Assembly (NCBI GenBank): GCA_023374025.1
Contig: SIJG01000053.1
Location: forward strand, 62,001 to 126,000
Direction of reading: 5' to 3'
Source of the DNA: Heterodera schachtii
Lineage: Eukaryota > Nematoda > Chromadorea > Rhabditida > Heteroderidae
Length of the DNA: 64,000 nt
Shown: positions 1 through 12,243 of the stretch, one piece after another
How the letters are laid out: the number at the start of each line of letters is the position of its first letter
Numbering within the stretch: position 1 is the first letter of the stretch
Position numbers and translations under genes: made by a program
The notes under the pieces: model-generated
Told to the model about the DNA's origin: nothing
What the model saw: only the letters and a program-made list of their open reading frames with translations
Database searches by the model: none

Positions 1-62
1 GGTGAACGACAAACCATCACCATGAATTGGCACTAAAAATTAATGGGCGCGAATAAATAAAG

Positions 63-1639
<1,577 letters not shown>

Positions 1640-2607
1640 TACAAAATAATAATAATAATAAAATGGGGTGCTGTAAAAAAGAAAGAGAAAGGAATCAAGG
1701 ACAGATAATTATGTAGTAATTTTGAAGAAATTGAAAATTAAGCAAAAAACAAAGTGTTTTTGGGTGGTACTCACAGAAATTGCGGGAGATGATTTTAAGG
1801 CTCGGACAAATTTCGCCTATGCGCAAAGTCCGTTTCAAAAGGTTATAGCACCCATTAGCAGGCTAAATCCTTACTCCTAACCAGAATTACAACAAAAAGT
1901 TAAAAACTGAAAAAATACCTAAAAAACCGAAAATTCGAATTTCCAACTTTTTGTTGGAATTAAGATTAGGAATTCGAGTCAAAATGGATGTCATCACGTT
2001 CAAAGAACGATCACCCCGACCCGAGTTTATGACATTTTTCCTACTTTATCAAAACTTATTTTTGGCGTCATTAACCGGAATGCTTAATTTTTTAACTCTA
2101 GGTTCAAGGTACAGACAAAAATGAACTCAAAAGATCTGTTTTCAAGTTTTGTTATGACTCAAGAAACTTAATATGGTCATTGATTGGGCGTGTAAAAGTA
2201 GTCGAGATTCTGTCAACCCACTTTCCCGTTCCCGCGAAAATCAAAGAAATTGATTTTCCGGTTAGTGTATTTTAAATCCGTTCTTGGAATCACTAGACTT
2301 ACTCAACCCCCTCCCCTCATCCGTCCCTAAAAATCGAGTCGGTAACTTATGACCCCCCCCCCCTCCTGCATATTTTTTGCTTCCCTTTTTCTTCTATCAC
2401 ATGGGCAACTTTTCTCTCCAATGAATTAAGAATAAACATATGTTGCGCGCAAATAAAACATACAAACTTTGTCATATTTTTTGCTATTGGAACATCTCTC
2501 AATGGGTAAATTAGGCACTCATAGCAAGAAAAAGGCAGTTAAAGCTGTTCTTTGATGTGGGGACAGACACTCAGATTCGCATTTTGTGGGATGGGCTTCT
2601 TTCCTCT
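1640..2607. other. Intergenic, no gene seen
   Basis: Nearly 1 kb between the start of the ACK-like kinase and the stop of the PINCH gene. It has AT-rich sequence, a C10 run near 2352-2361, and no reading frame with recognisable protein similarity. Both flanking genes are on the minus strand, so it should hold the kinase promoter and the PINCH 3' UTR. Confidence 0.6.
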
Positions 2608-4987
2608 TCATTTCAGTCCCGGCGATTTTGATTTCTGTGGTTGTGCGGGACTTGCTGATCTCCGTCGCAGTGTTTCTGCTTCCCTCTCCTTCAAATTGTC
2701 GCTGATCCGTTTCTTTAGTTCGGTAGGGAACCGATCATAGCATTTTTTGCACGTTGGCTTCATGTCAAACTCGTAGAATTTCGTCCTGAGAATAATTCAT
2801 GAAATAAATCAAGAATTTGGTTTCCGACACATTAAGATTAAGAGGAAAGAAAATGCTCACTTTTGGTCCATTTTTTTGTCGCAGAGAGAGCACGAAAAAC
2901 ATTTGACACACCAAGTCTTGCCAAGCGCTTGGAAAACTTCTCCCCCACAAGGATTGCCACATTTGAAGCAGAGATGGCCGTACAACTAAACAGAAAAGTG
3001 TTAAGTTTCAGTGCGTTGCTGGTGACCAAATGGAAGTGTTGCTCGCAATAGGCCAACCCTTTCCTTTCGTAGTGTTTGTGGCCGAGGAAAGGCTTTTCGC
3101 ACACGGCACAGACAAAGTGCTAAAAGACGTTGCACAGAAAGAGGCATTCTGAAACTGACCTCAACGTGCCATTGCTTTCCCAACGCTGTCACCACTCTTT
3201 CCTCGATGGGCCGGTGACAAGCACCACAAATTGGAATTCCCATCTGTAAAAGCACATGGAATTAACTCCTCCAAGGTATTCCTTTAAATGCCTTTTTCTA
3301 CCAAATCGTGGCATCTCAAGCAGTAAAGTGCTCCGCCGATCTCTCGCGCGTCGTCCGTCAGTTCGTTGTCGCATCGTTTGCATTTGAAATGGTAAGGGTG
3401 GTAACTGTCCCCGCGGAATTTAATGTGGTTTCCGTCTTCAATTATTGCCCTGCATTTGTGGCACACGTATTTGCCAGTGCCTGCAGCCTTTTCCGCCTCA
3501 TTACATTCGCGACAAAGTGCCCTAAACGGATAAAACAAGCTCGTATTTGATGTGAGTACGGAGACGACCTGCCAGCATTTCGCAAAAAGCCGATGTCCGC
3601 CAATTGTTTGTTGCACAGTTCACAAGTGAAGCATTCAGGGTGCCAATTGGCGTTCATCGCTTTGATCACTCGTCCGATTATAAATTCGTCTGTTAAATAA
3701 TGTTTGAAATTAAAAAATATATAAACTACTTAAACAACCGAAGGGCATCATTTTAAGACGCAGTAACATTCAAATGTTACGGAATTGGAGCTTCGATATA
3801 TGAATTTTTGAGAAAAAAAAACAAGTTAAAAAAAAAGAAATGTTACTCAATCCCGAAAATTTAAGAATTTTTAAAGGAAATCTAACGGAAAGTTGTCATT
3901 CACTATTTCATTTTGTCCTTATGAAGTCGCCTCTCTCTTACGCCTCGTCTCCGACCACCTTTCCCTACAGAGCTTCTCATTTTTGTCCAACCAATACGAA
4001 GTCCACCCCCCCCCCCCTCCTATTTCAGTTAAAAATGTTTTGGGAATGGACACAGTAAAATGAATAAAAGATTAAATGGAATGATAAAACATCTTAAAAT
4101 TAATTTAAATGACAAGAGTAAATCAAAAATGGCATTATGCAAATACTCTCGCCAAGAAAATCTATTGATATATTAAACATTTTGCTATTTGAGTATATCG
4201 CATTTCCCAAAATTGAATATAATTAATTGGGTCTTACTGCATTTATTGCAGCACGGTGCGTACAGTACATGGAAGTCGTGCTCACAGTATTTTCGTCCTT
4301 CGAATTCAAAATAAATTCCGTCAGAAAATGGCTGAAAGCATTGGACGCAACTGAAAGAACAGATAATTAATTCAGATTCTGAGAGTGTACAACTTCCCCC
4401 ATGAAAATTCCGAAATCGAAAAATTTTCTCAAAAGCAAAAACACAAAAAACCAAACTCCATAATCCGGCAGTTTGAAAAGCCAGAAAAAGTATAAACTAT
4501 TTTTAATTGTCTTGGGTAAATACATTTTCGAAATCTTCCTCTAATTATGAACAAGGCATGGTAATATCGGCCATAAAAGGCACTTACACAAAACATTCGG
4601 CGTGCCACACTTGGCCTCCCGAATTGACAATTTGCTCATTTAGAGTAAAGCCTTCGTTGCAGCGAACACAAATCAAATCGTCCAATTTAACGCTGTGTTC
4701 AAAATGATGAGGAAGCACCGCTTCAGCACTTCCGTTGGTGGGAAAGTACCCATTTGTCACTTTGTCATGCTCCTGTAAATAAAAATAACTCTTTTTAGTT
4801 TTTGTGAAATTAATAAAAAAAATTTTCCCATGAGCATAGTAATTTAATTGCGATTGAGAAAAGAATTAACAAAATGAACCTTTTGTTGAAACTCTTCGGC
4901 CGGTACCGAATAAGTGTATGAACGTTCCTGGCCCGGAATTTGGTAGGAGTATTTGTAGAGAGGGTTCTGTTCACTATTATGCAACAT
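2608..4987 (-). CDS. unc-97: PINCH adaptor, five LIM domains (UNC-97)
   Basis: PINCH/LIMS adaptor, which joins integrin-linked kinase at integrin attachment sites (muscle dense bodies in nematodes). The start at 4987 gives [20 protein letters not shown]. Exons in order: 4987-4880, about 4773-4590, about 4350-4237, about 3690-3552, about 3520-3300, 3245-3160, 3119-3015, about 2987-2862, 2786-2608. LIM1 is [10 protein letters not shown] to [11 protein letters not shown]2 is CCNKC to [13 protein letters not shown]3 runs [11 protein letters not shown] to [12 protein letters not shown]4 is [14 protein letters not shown] to [14 protein letters not shown]5 is [12 protein letters not shown] to [15 protein letters not shown]. 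The zinc-binding Cys/His ladder is complete in all five. The C-terminus is basic and ends [14 protein letters not shown] before TGA. Full-length match to PINCH in domain order and linkers. Confidence 0.95.
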
Positions 4988-7762
4988 TGAAATATTGCTA
5001 TATGTATACTATGTAAAGAGGATGACAATGATAAGACTGAAAATATATTTATCATTATGTACAGAGAATGGTTATATAAAAATAAAAATTTTAGATTTAT
5101 TTTCGTCGGTCCACAATTCTACACAATTGCCCATGAAAGTTGCCAAATTATTTTGTGCTCGTCTTTTTTTAATGGTCGTGGTTAACTGCAATAGAGTCAA
5201 AAAACCCAGTTGGACATTGGAAAAGGGGCAAATTGACAAAAAATTCGCTATCAATCGACATTTTCGCTTTGCAAAACGGAAATAGAATAAAATATGTATT
5301 AGATGATGATGCTCGTGAGATCAATGAAGCAAAGGAAAAAGTTGGGGAAGGAAAGAAAAGCGATGGGAAGGGAGTGAAAGGGACGGCGAAGGTAAACAAA
5401 TTGACATTAGCAGGTGGCCAGAGTCAGCCAGGCGAAGAGAGAGAATGAGGGTAGGGGAAGGGGAGTGGGAAGCTTTCCCGGGGGAATTGCCTTGGGCCGT
5501 ATGAAACTAAAACAAATTCTTTGCTTTTCCGACATATAAAATCAATTCGATTGCGAGCTTGCGAGAATTCGGTCTGCTTACTCCTTGTAAATTCGGGTCA
5601 AAAATTATGATGCATTTTTCCATGAGTTTTTGACATAAAAGTGGTCCATACAGTAACTCTTTCATGTCATATTTCGTTTAGAATTCGAAAACAAAACACT
5701 TCGAAAAAGCACAGAAAGAAGCCGGACAGTCAAATCTTTTCTTTGTTTATATTTCATATTTTACAATTTTTGCCATATTTTTTATACGTATAATTCGTCC
5801 CTTTTCATCAGCAACAACAATTGCTTATGAATCGACGTTTGCACTTTGAAGAGCGTTCATTTCCGTCGATTGTTTGAAAGTCCTTCCATTTCCGTCTTTT
5901 TTCTTCTTTTTTTTTTTTTACCACCCGCGACCAAACGTTCATTGTCCTCCTTCAAAAAGTTTGTCGTCCTTGCTTTTTGTTCGAAAAAAGAGTTTTTGTG
6001 ACTTCCCCCCCCCCCACATTTTCACCGTTGCTCTCCACCCCTTTCATTTTTCCCCTTCCCCCATTTTCACCCCTTTCATTTCCCCCCCCCCCCTCCCGCA
6101 CCTGCTGTTTTCTCCCCCCCCCCCCTTCGTTTTTGCAGTGATCGCGAAATGGAAGAACAATCGATTAAGCTGACAAATGAGCTGAGTTATTAAACGCTTT
6201 TGGAACGTCGGGTAAACTGATCAAAAGCAAAGAAAAGTTCCCACACACACAATTCACGGTTATTCATTCATAAAAAATAAGGATAAATAAATTCCATCTT
6301 CCGCTGCTGTCAATTACTTTGCCTATCATGTGAATGTGTGCAATTCAGCAGCTACTGTAGATGCCCGAAAGTCTGCGGAATTACTATTGTAGCGAAATGC
6401 TTATTTTAAGAAAAATTTTTAGCGGGATCGGGATCCCAGTTTTTCCCGCGAGAATCCGTTCCCGCCCAACTCTTAATTTTTAGCTTTCATGCGTTTTATG
6501 GGATTACGTGAAATACACTGAAATCAGATCAGAAATATCATTACTATTTTACGTTTACACTGGCGCTTAAATAACAGAAACCAGAAAAAAAAATCGGAAA
6601 AAGTTGTCATGTAATTTGTGACTTGGCGACTAACAATGCATTTATTTTGCATTTTTGTGGCGGTAAGATGTTAAAAAACGCAATGTTGGTGAATTTGATG
6701 AAATTTTGCGAAAAGCAGAATATGCAGCTTATTTTTTCTATTTTCACCTTTATTTTCATGTATAAAAATAATAAACTTCTTATTTGTGACCACCTTCCAA
6801 AATTAGCCTAGAAAAAATTAATTACCGCTTTGGTGCTTGAATTAGCCTCAGGAATTCAGATTTCGGTTGGGCCTCCGGTCCCACCCTTGGTATGAATGAA
6901 TATGCTGATAAGGTTTTCTTTGTAATGCATCTGTCTAATTGTAAGAAGCATTGCATGCTTTTTGTTGAATTTGGGTCATCGTCGTTAATCATCACTCATT
7001 GTCATTGTTTGTTGCTTTATAATTCATTCATAACAATACTACCTCCCCCTAATTTCTTTCTTTTTTTCTGACGTTGTGAGGTCCTCTCTTTTTCTCCCCA
7101 TTTGGTGGGGAAAGGAAGCGCCTCGGGGGAGGGGGGGGGGGGGGGGGGGAGGAGGGGAGAGAGTGTAACCGAATTCAAATAAATGGGTAAGTGGGGGAGG
7201 GGGTCAAATGCACGGGGACACTGAAGGTGAGGGGTGGCCAACAGAGAGCGAATTAGTTGGAAGGAGTGTTTGAATTCCCCCCTCTGTCCTTTATAAATTC
7301 TTTGCGTGCCTCCCCCCCCCCCCCAATCGTCCGCTTGTCGTCCCCCCCCCCCCCACCCCCGAATTTGTTGGTGTTTGTCCGCATGAATCAATCTCTCCTC
7401 TACCATAAGTGGTTAACGGCGGGAATGAAAAAGGGCATGGAATTGACGCTGCGCGAGTACGAACATAGCCCCCTCCCCCTCCCCCCTTTTTTCCCCTCTT
7501 CCCCCCCCCCTTTCCCCATTCCCCCGTCCGTTCCTTTAGTCTCCTCATTTGCACAAGGTGATCGGTTGGCTGTTGTTTAATTACCCACTCAATTTTAATA
7601 CCTTTTCCCTCTATCAAAATATATATTTATATGTTTTATTTTCACTTGCTTTTCCCCCATTTCAGCTTTTTTCTGTGCATTTTATTTTGTTCCAATTAGC
7701 TCTAATTATCCGTCAATTAAGTAAAATAGAAATTTATTGGATAATTAAGCAATTTCCTCCAA
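4988..7762. other. Gene-poor intergenic stretch with G/C homopolymer runs
   Basis: 2.8 kb with no convincing gene. It holds pyrimidine-rich DNA with C-runs (about 6006-6125), a G20 run at about 7131-7150, C-runs near 7311-7350 and 7500-7511, and AT-rich filler. ORFs crossing the runs are proline- or glycine-biased and look like artefacts of composition. The left end should contain the PINCH promoter. Confidence 0.55.
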
Positions 7763-8041
7763 ATGTCCATTAGTGTCAACATCAACGACCCACAATTCCC
7801 AGCCGAACTTTATGAGATTTTCTTCGCTCGAAGTCCCTTCATCTTCCATCGATGGCCCATTTGGTCTCTGAGAAACGCCTCTCGTGTGGCAAACCAAAGG
7901 CAATGGCACTGTCCGACACTTTGCCTTCTTCGCTTTGCCAGGGACGACGACATTTTGAACATCTCAATGGCAATTAGTGGCAGAAACATAAGACGAAGCG
8001 ACCGCCAAAAGCTTTTCGATCGCATTTCAAGGTCGAAATGA
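7763..8041 (+). CDS. Hypothetical small ORF
   Basis: ATG-initiated 92-codon frame with mixed composition and no homopolymer bias, starting MSISVNINDPQFPAELYEIF. The segment PAELYEIF followed by Trp and Leu/Arg-rich sequence faintly recalls an F-box, but the match is too weak to name. The opposite strand is also open over the same bases, so either strand, or neither, may be coding; the minus frame could be the cytoplasmic tail of the receptor that follows. Confidence 0.2.
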   Translation: MSISVNINDPQFPAELYEIFFARSPFIFHRWPIWSLRNASRVANQRQWHCPTLCLLRFARDDDILNISMAISGRNIRRSDRQKLFDRISRSK

Positions 8042-8161
8042 CAAATCGCTGACCCCAAATTTGCTAAAGCAATTATTTTTCGCCGACCGTTTGGATGGCC
8101 ACTGATTACAGAGATAATCCATCGGATCAGTTCACTTCACTTCATCTCATTTCCTCCCTAA

Positions 8162-8223
8162 GGGATGTGCGAAATTTTACTTTCTCGGGAAAAAATTGAC
8201 TTCGTGAGTTTCGCACATCCCTT
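8162..8223. repeat. Short foldback (hairpin) element
   Basis: AAGGGATGTGCGAAA and its reverse complement TTTCGCACATCCCTT enclose about 30 nt, giving a 15-bp perfect stem. A similar hairpin (GGGATGTTGCG arms) lies at 18574-18652, suggesting a small mobile family. No flanking direct repeat is evident here. Confidence 0.55.
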
Positions 8224-8284
8224 CGGCCAAATAGCGCTTTTTGCATTGTATTATACAGTATTAAACAGAAAAAAACAACAACAG

Positions 8285-9775
8285 TTATTTCCACAATTTT
8301 GTTTCGTTTCCTCCATTTTCTCGCCAATTTCCGTCCGTTTCGTTTGTTTTGCTCAAATGTCCGTCCGTCCCCTCCTTCCGTCCTCCTTCCATTTTCCCCG
8401 CCACTTTGCCGTTCTCCCAAACCCCCGTGCGCATTTGCCGCGCCCGTGTCTGATCAGCAATGATCGACCGCATCGTCTCGCTGGCGTAGTTCAGTTTGGG
8501 TTTCCGTCGTTGGCGAATGAATCGTCGCACAATGCCACAAATTCTCTTTTGGTAAAAAGTGACACAGCAAAGAGAAAGGAAGGCGTGGAACAGAGGCGAC
8601 GCCATCAGAAGACAATGCGAAAGCTGCAAAAAAACAAAACAAAAGCAAGGCCAATGAGAAACTGGGTTTTTAGCAGTGCCATATTAGGTTTAATCATTAC
8701 CGAATAATAAAAGCCAATGGCACCGAGTTGGGCCTTTTCATCTGCAGCACCAGTGGTAATTTGGATGGACAAATTGGTACTGAGTAATTGAAGGAAAATC
8801 CCGAATTTGCCGATGGCATCGACACAAAGAAGACAAAAGAGAGGAAGGGACAAATGGTCGACGGAGAGAGAGCCGAAAAAACGGCGGAGCAAAAGCCGAT
8901 TTAGGAAGAGACCGACGAGGGCACAGCCGGAGAAAACCAAAGAGAGGAGAAGCGGACAAAACAGAGACAAAAGCCTGAAGGGAAGCGAAGTCAAAGGCGC
9001 AGAAAGAAGCACCGACTGACTGAATTGACCTGATCAGATTAGCTGTTCTGTGCTCTGTCCACAAACACAGCAAATGGACGTCCAACGGAAGGAATGCCGC
9101 CACGAAAGGAATTGTGGAAACGATGGCACACACTGCCGGAGGGTTGGCATCGGCGGAGTAACGCTTGAACAGCGTCAAATATCGATCAATTGAAACCAAA
9201 AGAAGGACAAATTGCTGAGCAATCAAAATGTTATCCACAAGTTCAGTTTGGATGAAAAACTAAACGAAACACATTGGAAGCAGTTCAAAAGTACACTAAA
9301 AGTCACTTTGGCAAATTGCCAAAGTGAGTTTTTTGGATGGGGCGGTCGAGTGAGAAAAAGCAAAGTGTCGAAAGAGTCAACGTCGTAGAAGACATCCAGC
9401 AAAAGTGTATGAACAAGAAGCCCAAGCGAGAGAAGTGTGTTGCACACGGCGAGAGAGCCCACGAGAAACTGAACCCTGCAATTGGGGGGGGGGCAATTAA
9501 AGTCTATTAAAAATGCAACACATGTGGGGGTAAATTAAAACAATTAAAGTGCCATGGGGGGGGGAAAGAGTCAGTTGCAAGAGCAAGTTTCGATCAAAGA
9601 GATCCCACAAATTCTCAATTTCCTACTTTTGAATGTGAATCTGTTGTCGACTTTTTCCAACAGAAAGGTAAAGGACGAAAAAGTTGAGTGCAATAGAAAC
9701 AGTCCAAGTCAAAAGCCAATCGAGAGAAACGAAAAGTCTTTTGCCGACATCGGACCATTCTATGGCATCGGACAT
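8285..9775 (-). CDS. Serpentine (seven-transmembrane) receptor
   Basis: Rhodopsin-like nematode GPCR, probably chemosensory or peptide receptor; ligand unknown. The ATG at 9775 gives MSDAIEWSDVGKRL, then TM1 (LTWTVSIALNFFVLYLSV). The next exon has TM2 (LVGSLAVCNTLLSLGLLVHT); TM3 ends in the DRY-like SIDRYLTLFKRY; TM4 is AVCAIVSTIPFVAAFLPL. A frame change at about 9030 is resolved by an intron (donor after CTGATCAG, acceptor CTTCCCTTCAG) that leads into TM5 (FCPLLLSLVFSGCALVGLFL). TM6 is near FCLLCVDAIGKFGIFLQLL; TM7 is LLMASPLFHAFLSLCCVTF, followed by a basic tail. A hydrophobic frame just upstream (about 9990-10100, minus, HPYILLCPSLLIVSAFYSL) might be an additional 5' exon. Family within the serpentine receptors not assigned. 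Confidence 0.75.
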
Positions 9776-10286
9776 GATCAGAAGGCTTCTAAAATTTAAA
9801 GAGAGCGCGGCATTCACAACGCTAGCAAAGCAACAGAAAAAGACCCATCCGCGGCGTATTTAAGCGAACGATTGGAACGATGGAAGAGCAAATTGCCAAC
9901 CCAAATGTCGGAAGAGGGAACGACGGGGGCGGGGGGTGGAGGAAGCGGAGAGGAGCCGGCAGAGGAAGGCATCAGCCGAAGAGCATGTAATTATTTAATC
10001 ATAACAGGAACATTGAAATGGATGGCGTGAATGATTGGCAGAGAGTAAAAAGCACTCACAATCAACAGAGATGGACAGAGCAAAATGTACGGGTGTCAAG
10101 GCTTTTTGCAACTTGACGACCATAAAAATAAAATGAACTTACCTAACTAACGCTTCATAACTTTTTCATCAAGCATTCAAAATAAACATTTTGGTATCAT
10201 TTGATAACTTAAAGATTCTATATTAGTCTAAATTTTTGGTCATTTTTTAGTCTTCGTAGACTAATAGAGATCGAATGATACGATGT

Positions 10287-10592
10287 TTAATTGGTTGGTC
10301 TCTGAAAAATTATGAACATTAAAGTTGTCATGTACTTTAATTTGTCGTCCAATATTTTAAGCTGTACATATGTATTTTTAAGGTCGTGTAAATGCAAAAG
10401 AGCCGATTGTTCTGTGACCGCTAAATGCTCAACTGCTGAGCTGACAATGAGTAGGCAAAACCTGGCGAGCACAATAATAACAGTAACAAAAATAATCACC
10501 CCTCCCCCGAAATAATCGCACCAATCGATGGAAGTGCCGCCATTTGCACGCCAAAACTGAATCCAACAGAACACATATGGAAAATTGGACAT
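10287..10592 (-). CDS. Hypothetical single-span membrane ORF
   Basis: 101-codon frame beginning MSNFPYVFCWIQFW, with one strong hydrophobic stretch (GGVIIFVTVIIVLARFCLLIV). No family recognised. Overlapping minus-strand frames are also hydrophobic, so this may be an exon of the adjacent receptor or a relic of a second receptor rather than a gene. Confidence 0.25.
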   Translation of the reverse strand: MSNFPYVFCWIQFWRANGGTSIDWCDYFGGGVIIFVTVIIVLARFCLLIVSSAVEHLAVTEQSALLHLHDLKNTYVQLKILDDKLKYMTTLMFIIFQRPTN

Positions 10593-10734
10593 CGAAATTT
10601 TTTTAATACCTAATTACTGTGGTTTTAATTTGCATTCCCGAACCCTTATTCGAATAAAAACTAGAAAATTAAATTTTCAAAAAATCATTTTATGGTACGA
10701 AATAACTGGAATACGGGTTTGGGGTTCGAACTTG

Positions 10735-10790
10735 GTTGAATGGATGTCAGATTCGTGATCAGCAACCCCGAAAACTCCCTAGAAATTTCA
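10735..10790 (-). repeat. Dispersed foldback repeat, degraded copy
   Basis: Contains GATTCGTGATCAGCAACCCC, the core of a repeat found at least ten times in this window in both orientations. Intact copies at 44919-45388 and 50902-51347 show it is the arm of a long inverted-repeat element. Confidence 0.7.
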
Positions 10791-10964
10791 TGTTTGTACT
10801 TTTTCCGGCATATTTCACGGCATGTCACACAATTACCGTATCCCCCCCCCCCCCTTTCGAGGGAGTTGAAAAATAGAACTCCCGGGGGTACCAATTCAGT
10901 AAATACATTCTGTTCCAAAATTATAGCTCCAAGATTTTTTTAATGTTAAAAAATTGCAAAATTT

Positions 10965-11385
10965 GCTACTTGTCTAGTTTAGGGGACCAATTCCACATAC
11001 ATTTTCAGATGCCTATAAATGTACTCATTTTATAACGAATCTGACAGCTTCCTGTACTAAGGGTACATTCATGGGCATATGCCAATGAGGGTACCACCTC
11101 ACATATATGACTCAAAATGAGTTAAATACTCTTTTATTGCAGTTTTAGATGAATTAAGCTCATTTTCATGACTTTAATCTAGTTCGACAAAAAACTCTAA
11201 AATTTTAATTTTTCGACTTTTTGTTCGAGTTTGGGTCAGGGGTACGGAATTGGTTGGAATGGATGCCGTATTCGTGATCAGTGACCTCGAAAACCCCTTG
11301 AAATTTATTTTCATTAATTTAATTAAAACAAAAAAATTTTACTTTAAAATATATGTGGAATTGGTCCCCTAAACTAGAAAGTACC
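10965..11385. mobile_element. Non-autonomous hAT-like TIR element with 8-bp target duplication
   Basis: Terminal inverted repeats: GCTACTTGTCTAGTTTAGGG at the left and the complement of GGTACTTTCTAGTTTAGGGG at the right, extending about 40 bp through GGACCAATTCCACATA. The element is flanked exactly by the 8-mer CAAAATTT at 10957-10964 and 11386-11393. No transposase ORF lies inside. It contains a copy of the dispersed GATTCGTGATCAG repeat (about 11258-11310). Confidence 0.8.
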
Positions 11386-11735
11386 CAAAATTTTGCCAAA
11401 GTCCAAAATAACTGATGAGTTCTATTTGCTTTTCCGGTACGGCTCGGACTTGGTCTTCCCACTGGTCACTCCTAGCAAATCAGTTTCAACTCTCCCTCTT
11501 ATTTCCCATCCCCCAGCAAATGATTGCCTTTTCCCTCCCTTCCGTCGTCTTTCTCTGTCCTTTGCGTTGCGCCGCTCTTTCCCTCTGCTCACTCTCTTCT
11601 CCCTCCCCTCTGCTTTTCGCCCCTCCTTTTTCGCCTTCCTCCGCCCCTTTCGCTCCACTCAATCGCCGTCATTCTCTGTCCTTTTACGCATTATTCGCCA
11701 CTTTCACTCAGCGAAAATTGGCAAAGAAAGCGACG

Positions 11736-12135
11736 ATGGGAAAAGAAAGACTTGGGGAGGAGCAGCGAAAGGAACTTTTGGAGCCTTTGCTGAAGGAGGG
11801 ATGGGAAACGGTGCAGGAGAGAGATGCCATCAAAAAGAGCTTCACTTTCAAAGACTTCAATCAAGCGGTATTCGACTCATTAAAATTAACATCGGATCAT
11901 TATTATCTTTTTGACAGTTCGGTTTTATGACGCGAATCGCACTAAAGGCGGACAAAATGGACCACCACCCAGAATGGTTCAACGTCTATAACAAAGTGAA
12001 GACGGGGTGAATTCGCCTGACAATGGCTAATTTAAGGTGGACATCACACTGAGCAGTCACGACGTGCAAGGCATTTCCGAGAGGGACGTCAAATTGGCAT
12101 CGTTCATTGAGAACGTGTTCAAAACAGTGAAGTGA
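11736..12135 (+). CDS. pcbd-1: Pterin-4a-carbinolamine dehydratase (PCBD/DCoH)
   Basis: Dehydrates 4a-hydroxytetrahydrobiopterin, recycling the cofactor of aromatic amino-acid hydroxylases. Three exons: 11736-11867, 11918-11995, 12037-12135. Splicing gives 102 residues, like the roughly 104-residue family. The protein opens [19 protein letters not shown] and has [15 protein letters not shown], then [18 protein letters not shown] and DITLSSHD, the EDKH-x3-HHP signature with the catalytic histidines, ending [10 protein letters not shown]. An upstream open frame from 11415 is pyrimidine-rich and probably 5' UTR, so the ATG at 11736 was chosen. Confidence 0.95.
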
Positions 12136-12243
12136 AGATGACGTTCGTTGTGAATTAAACGGATACAAATTGTCACTTTGCACCCTTTTTAAATAAAATG
12201 ATAAAAAAGTCACAACCAAAAGAATGAAAAGGAGGGAAAGAAG

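Noticed and set aside
8165..8707. 180-codon plus-strand frame
   Set aside because: Antisense to the last exons of the serpentine receptor, whose minus-strand translation has coherent membrane segments.
9000..9060. Frameshift in the serpentine receptor
   Set aside because: A canonical intron (donor after CTGATCAG, acceptor CTTCCCTTCAG) restores the TM5 frame, so no damage is needed.
11415..11735. N-terminal extension of the pterin dehydratase by about 107 residues
   Set aside because: The extension is low-complexity Pro/Ser/Leu sequence; starting at 11736 gives the usual family length of about 102.
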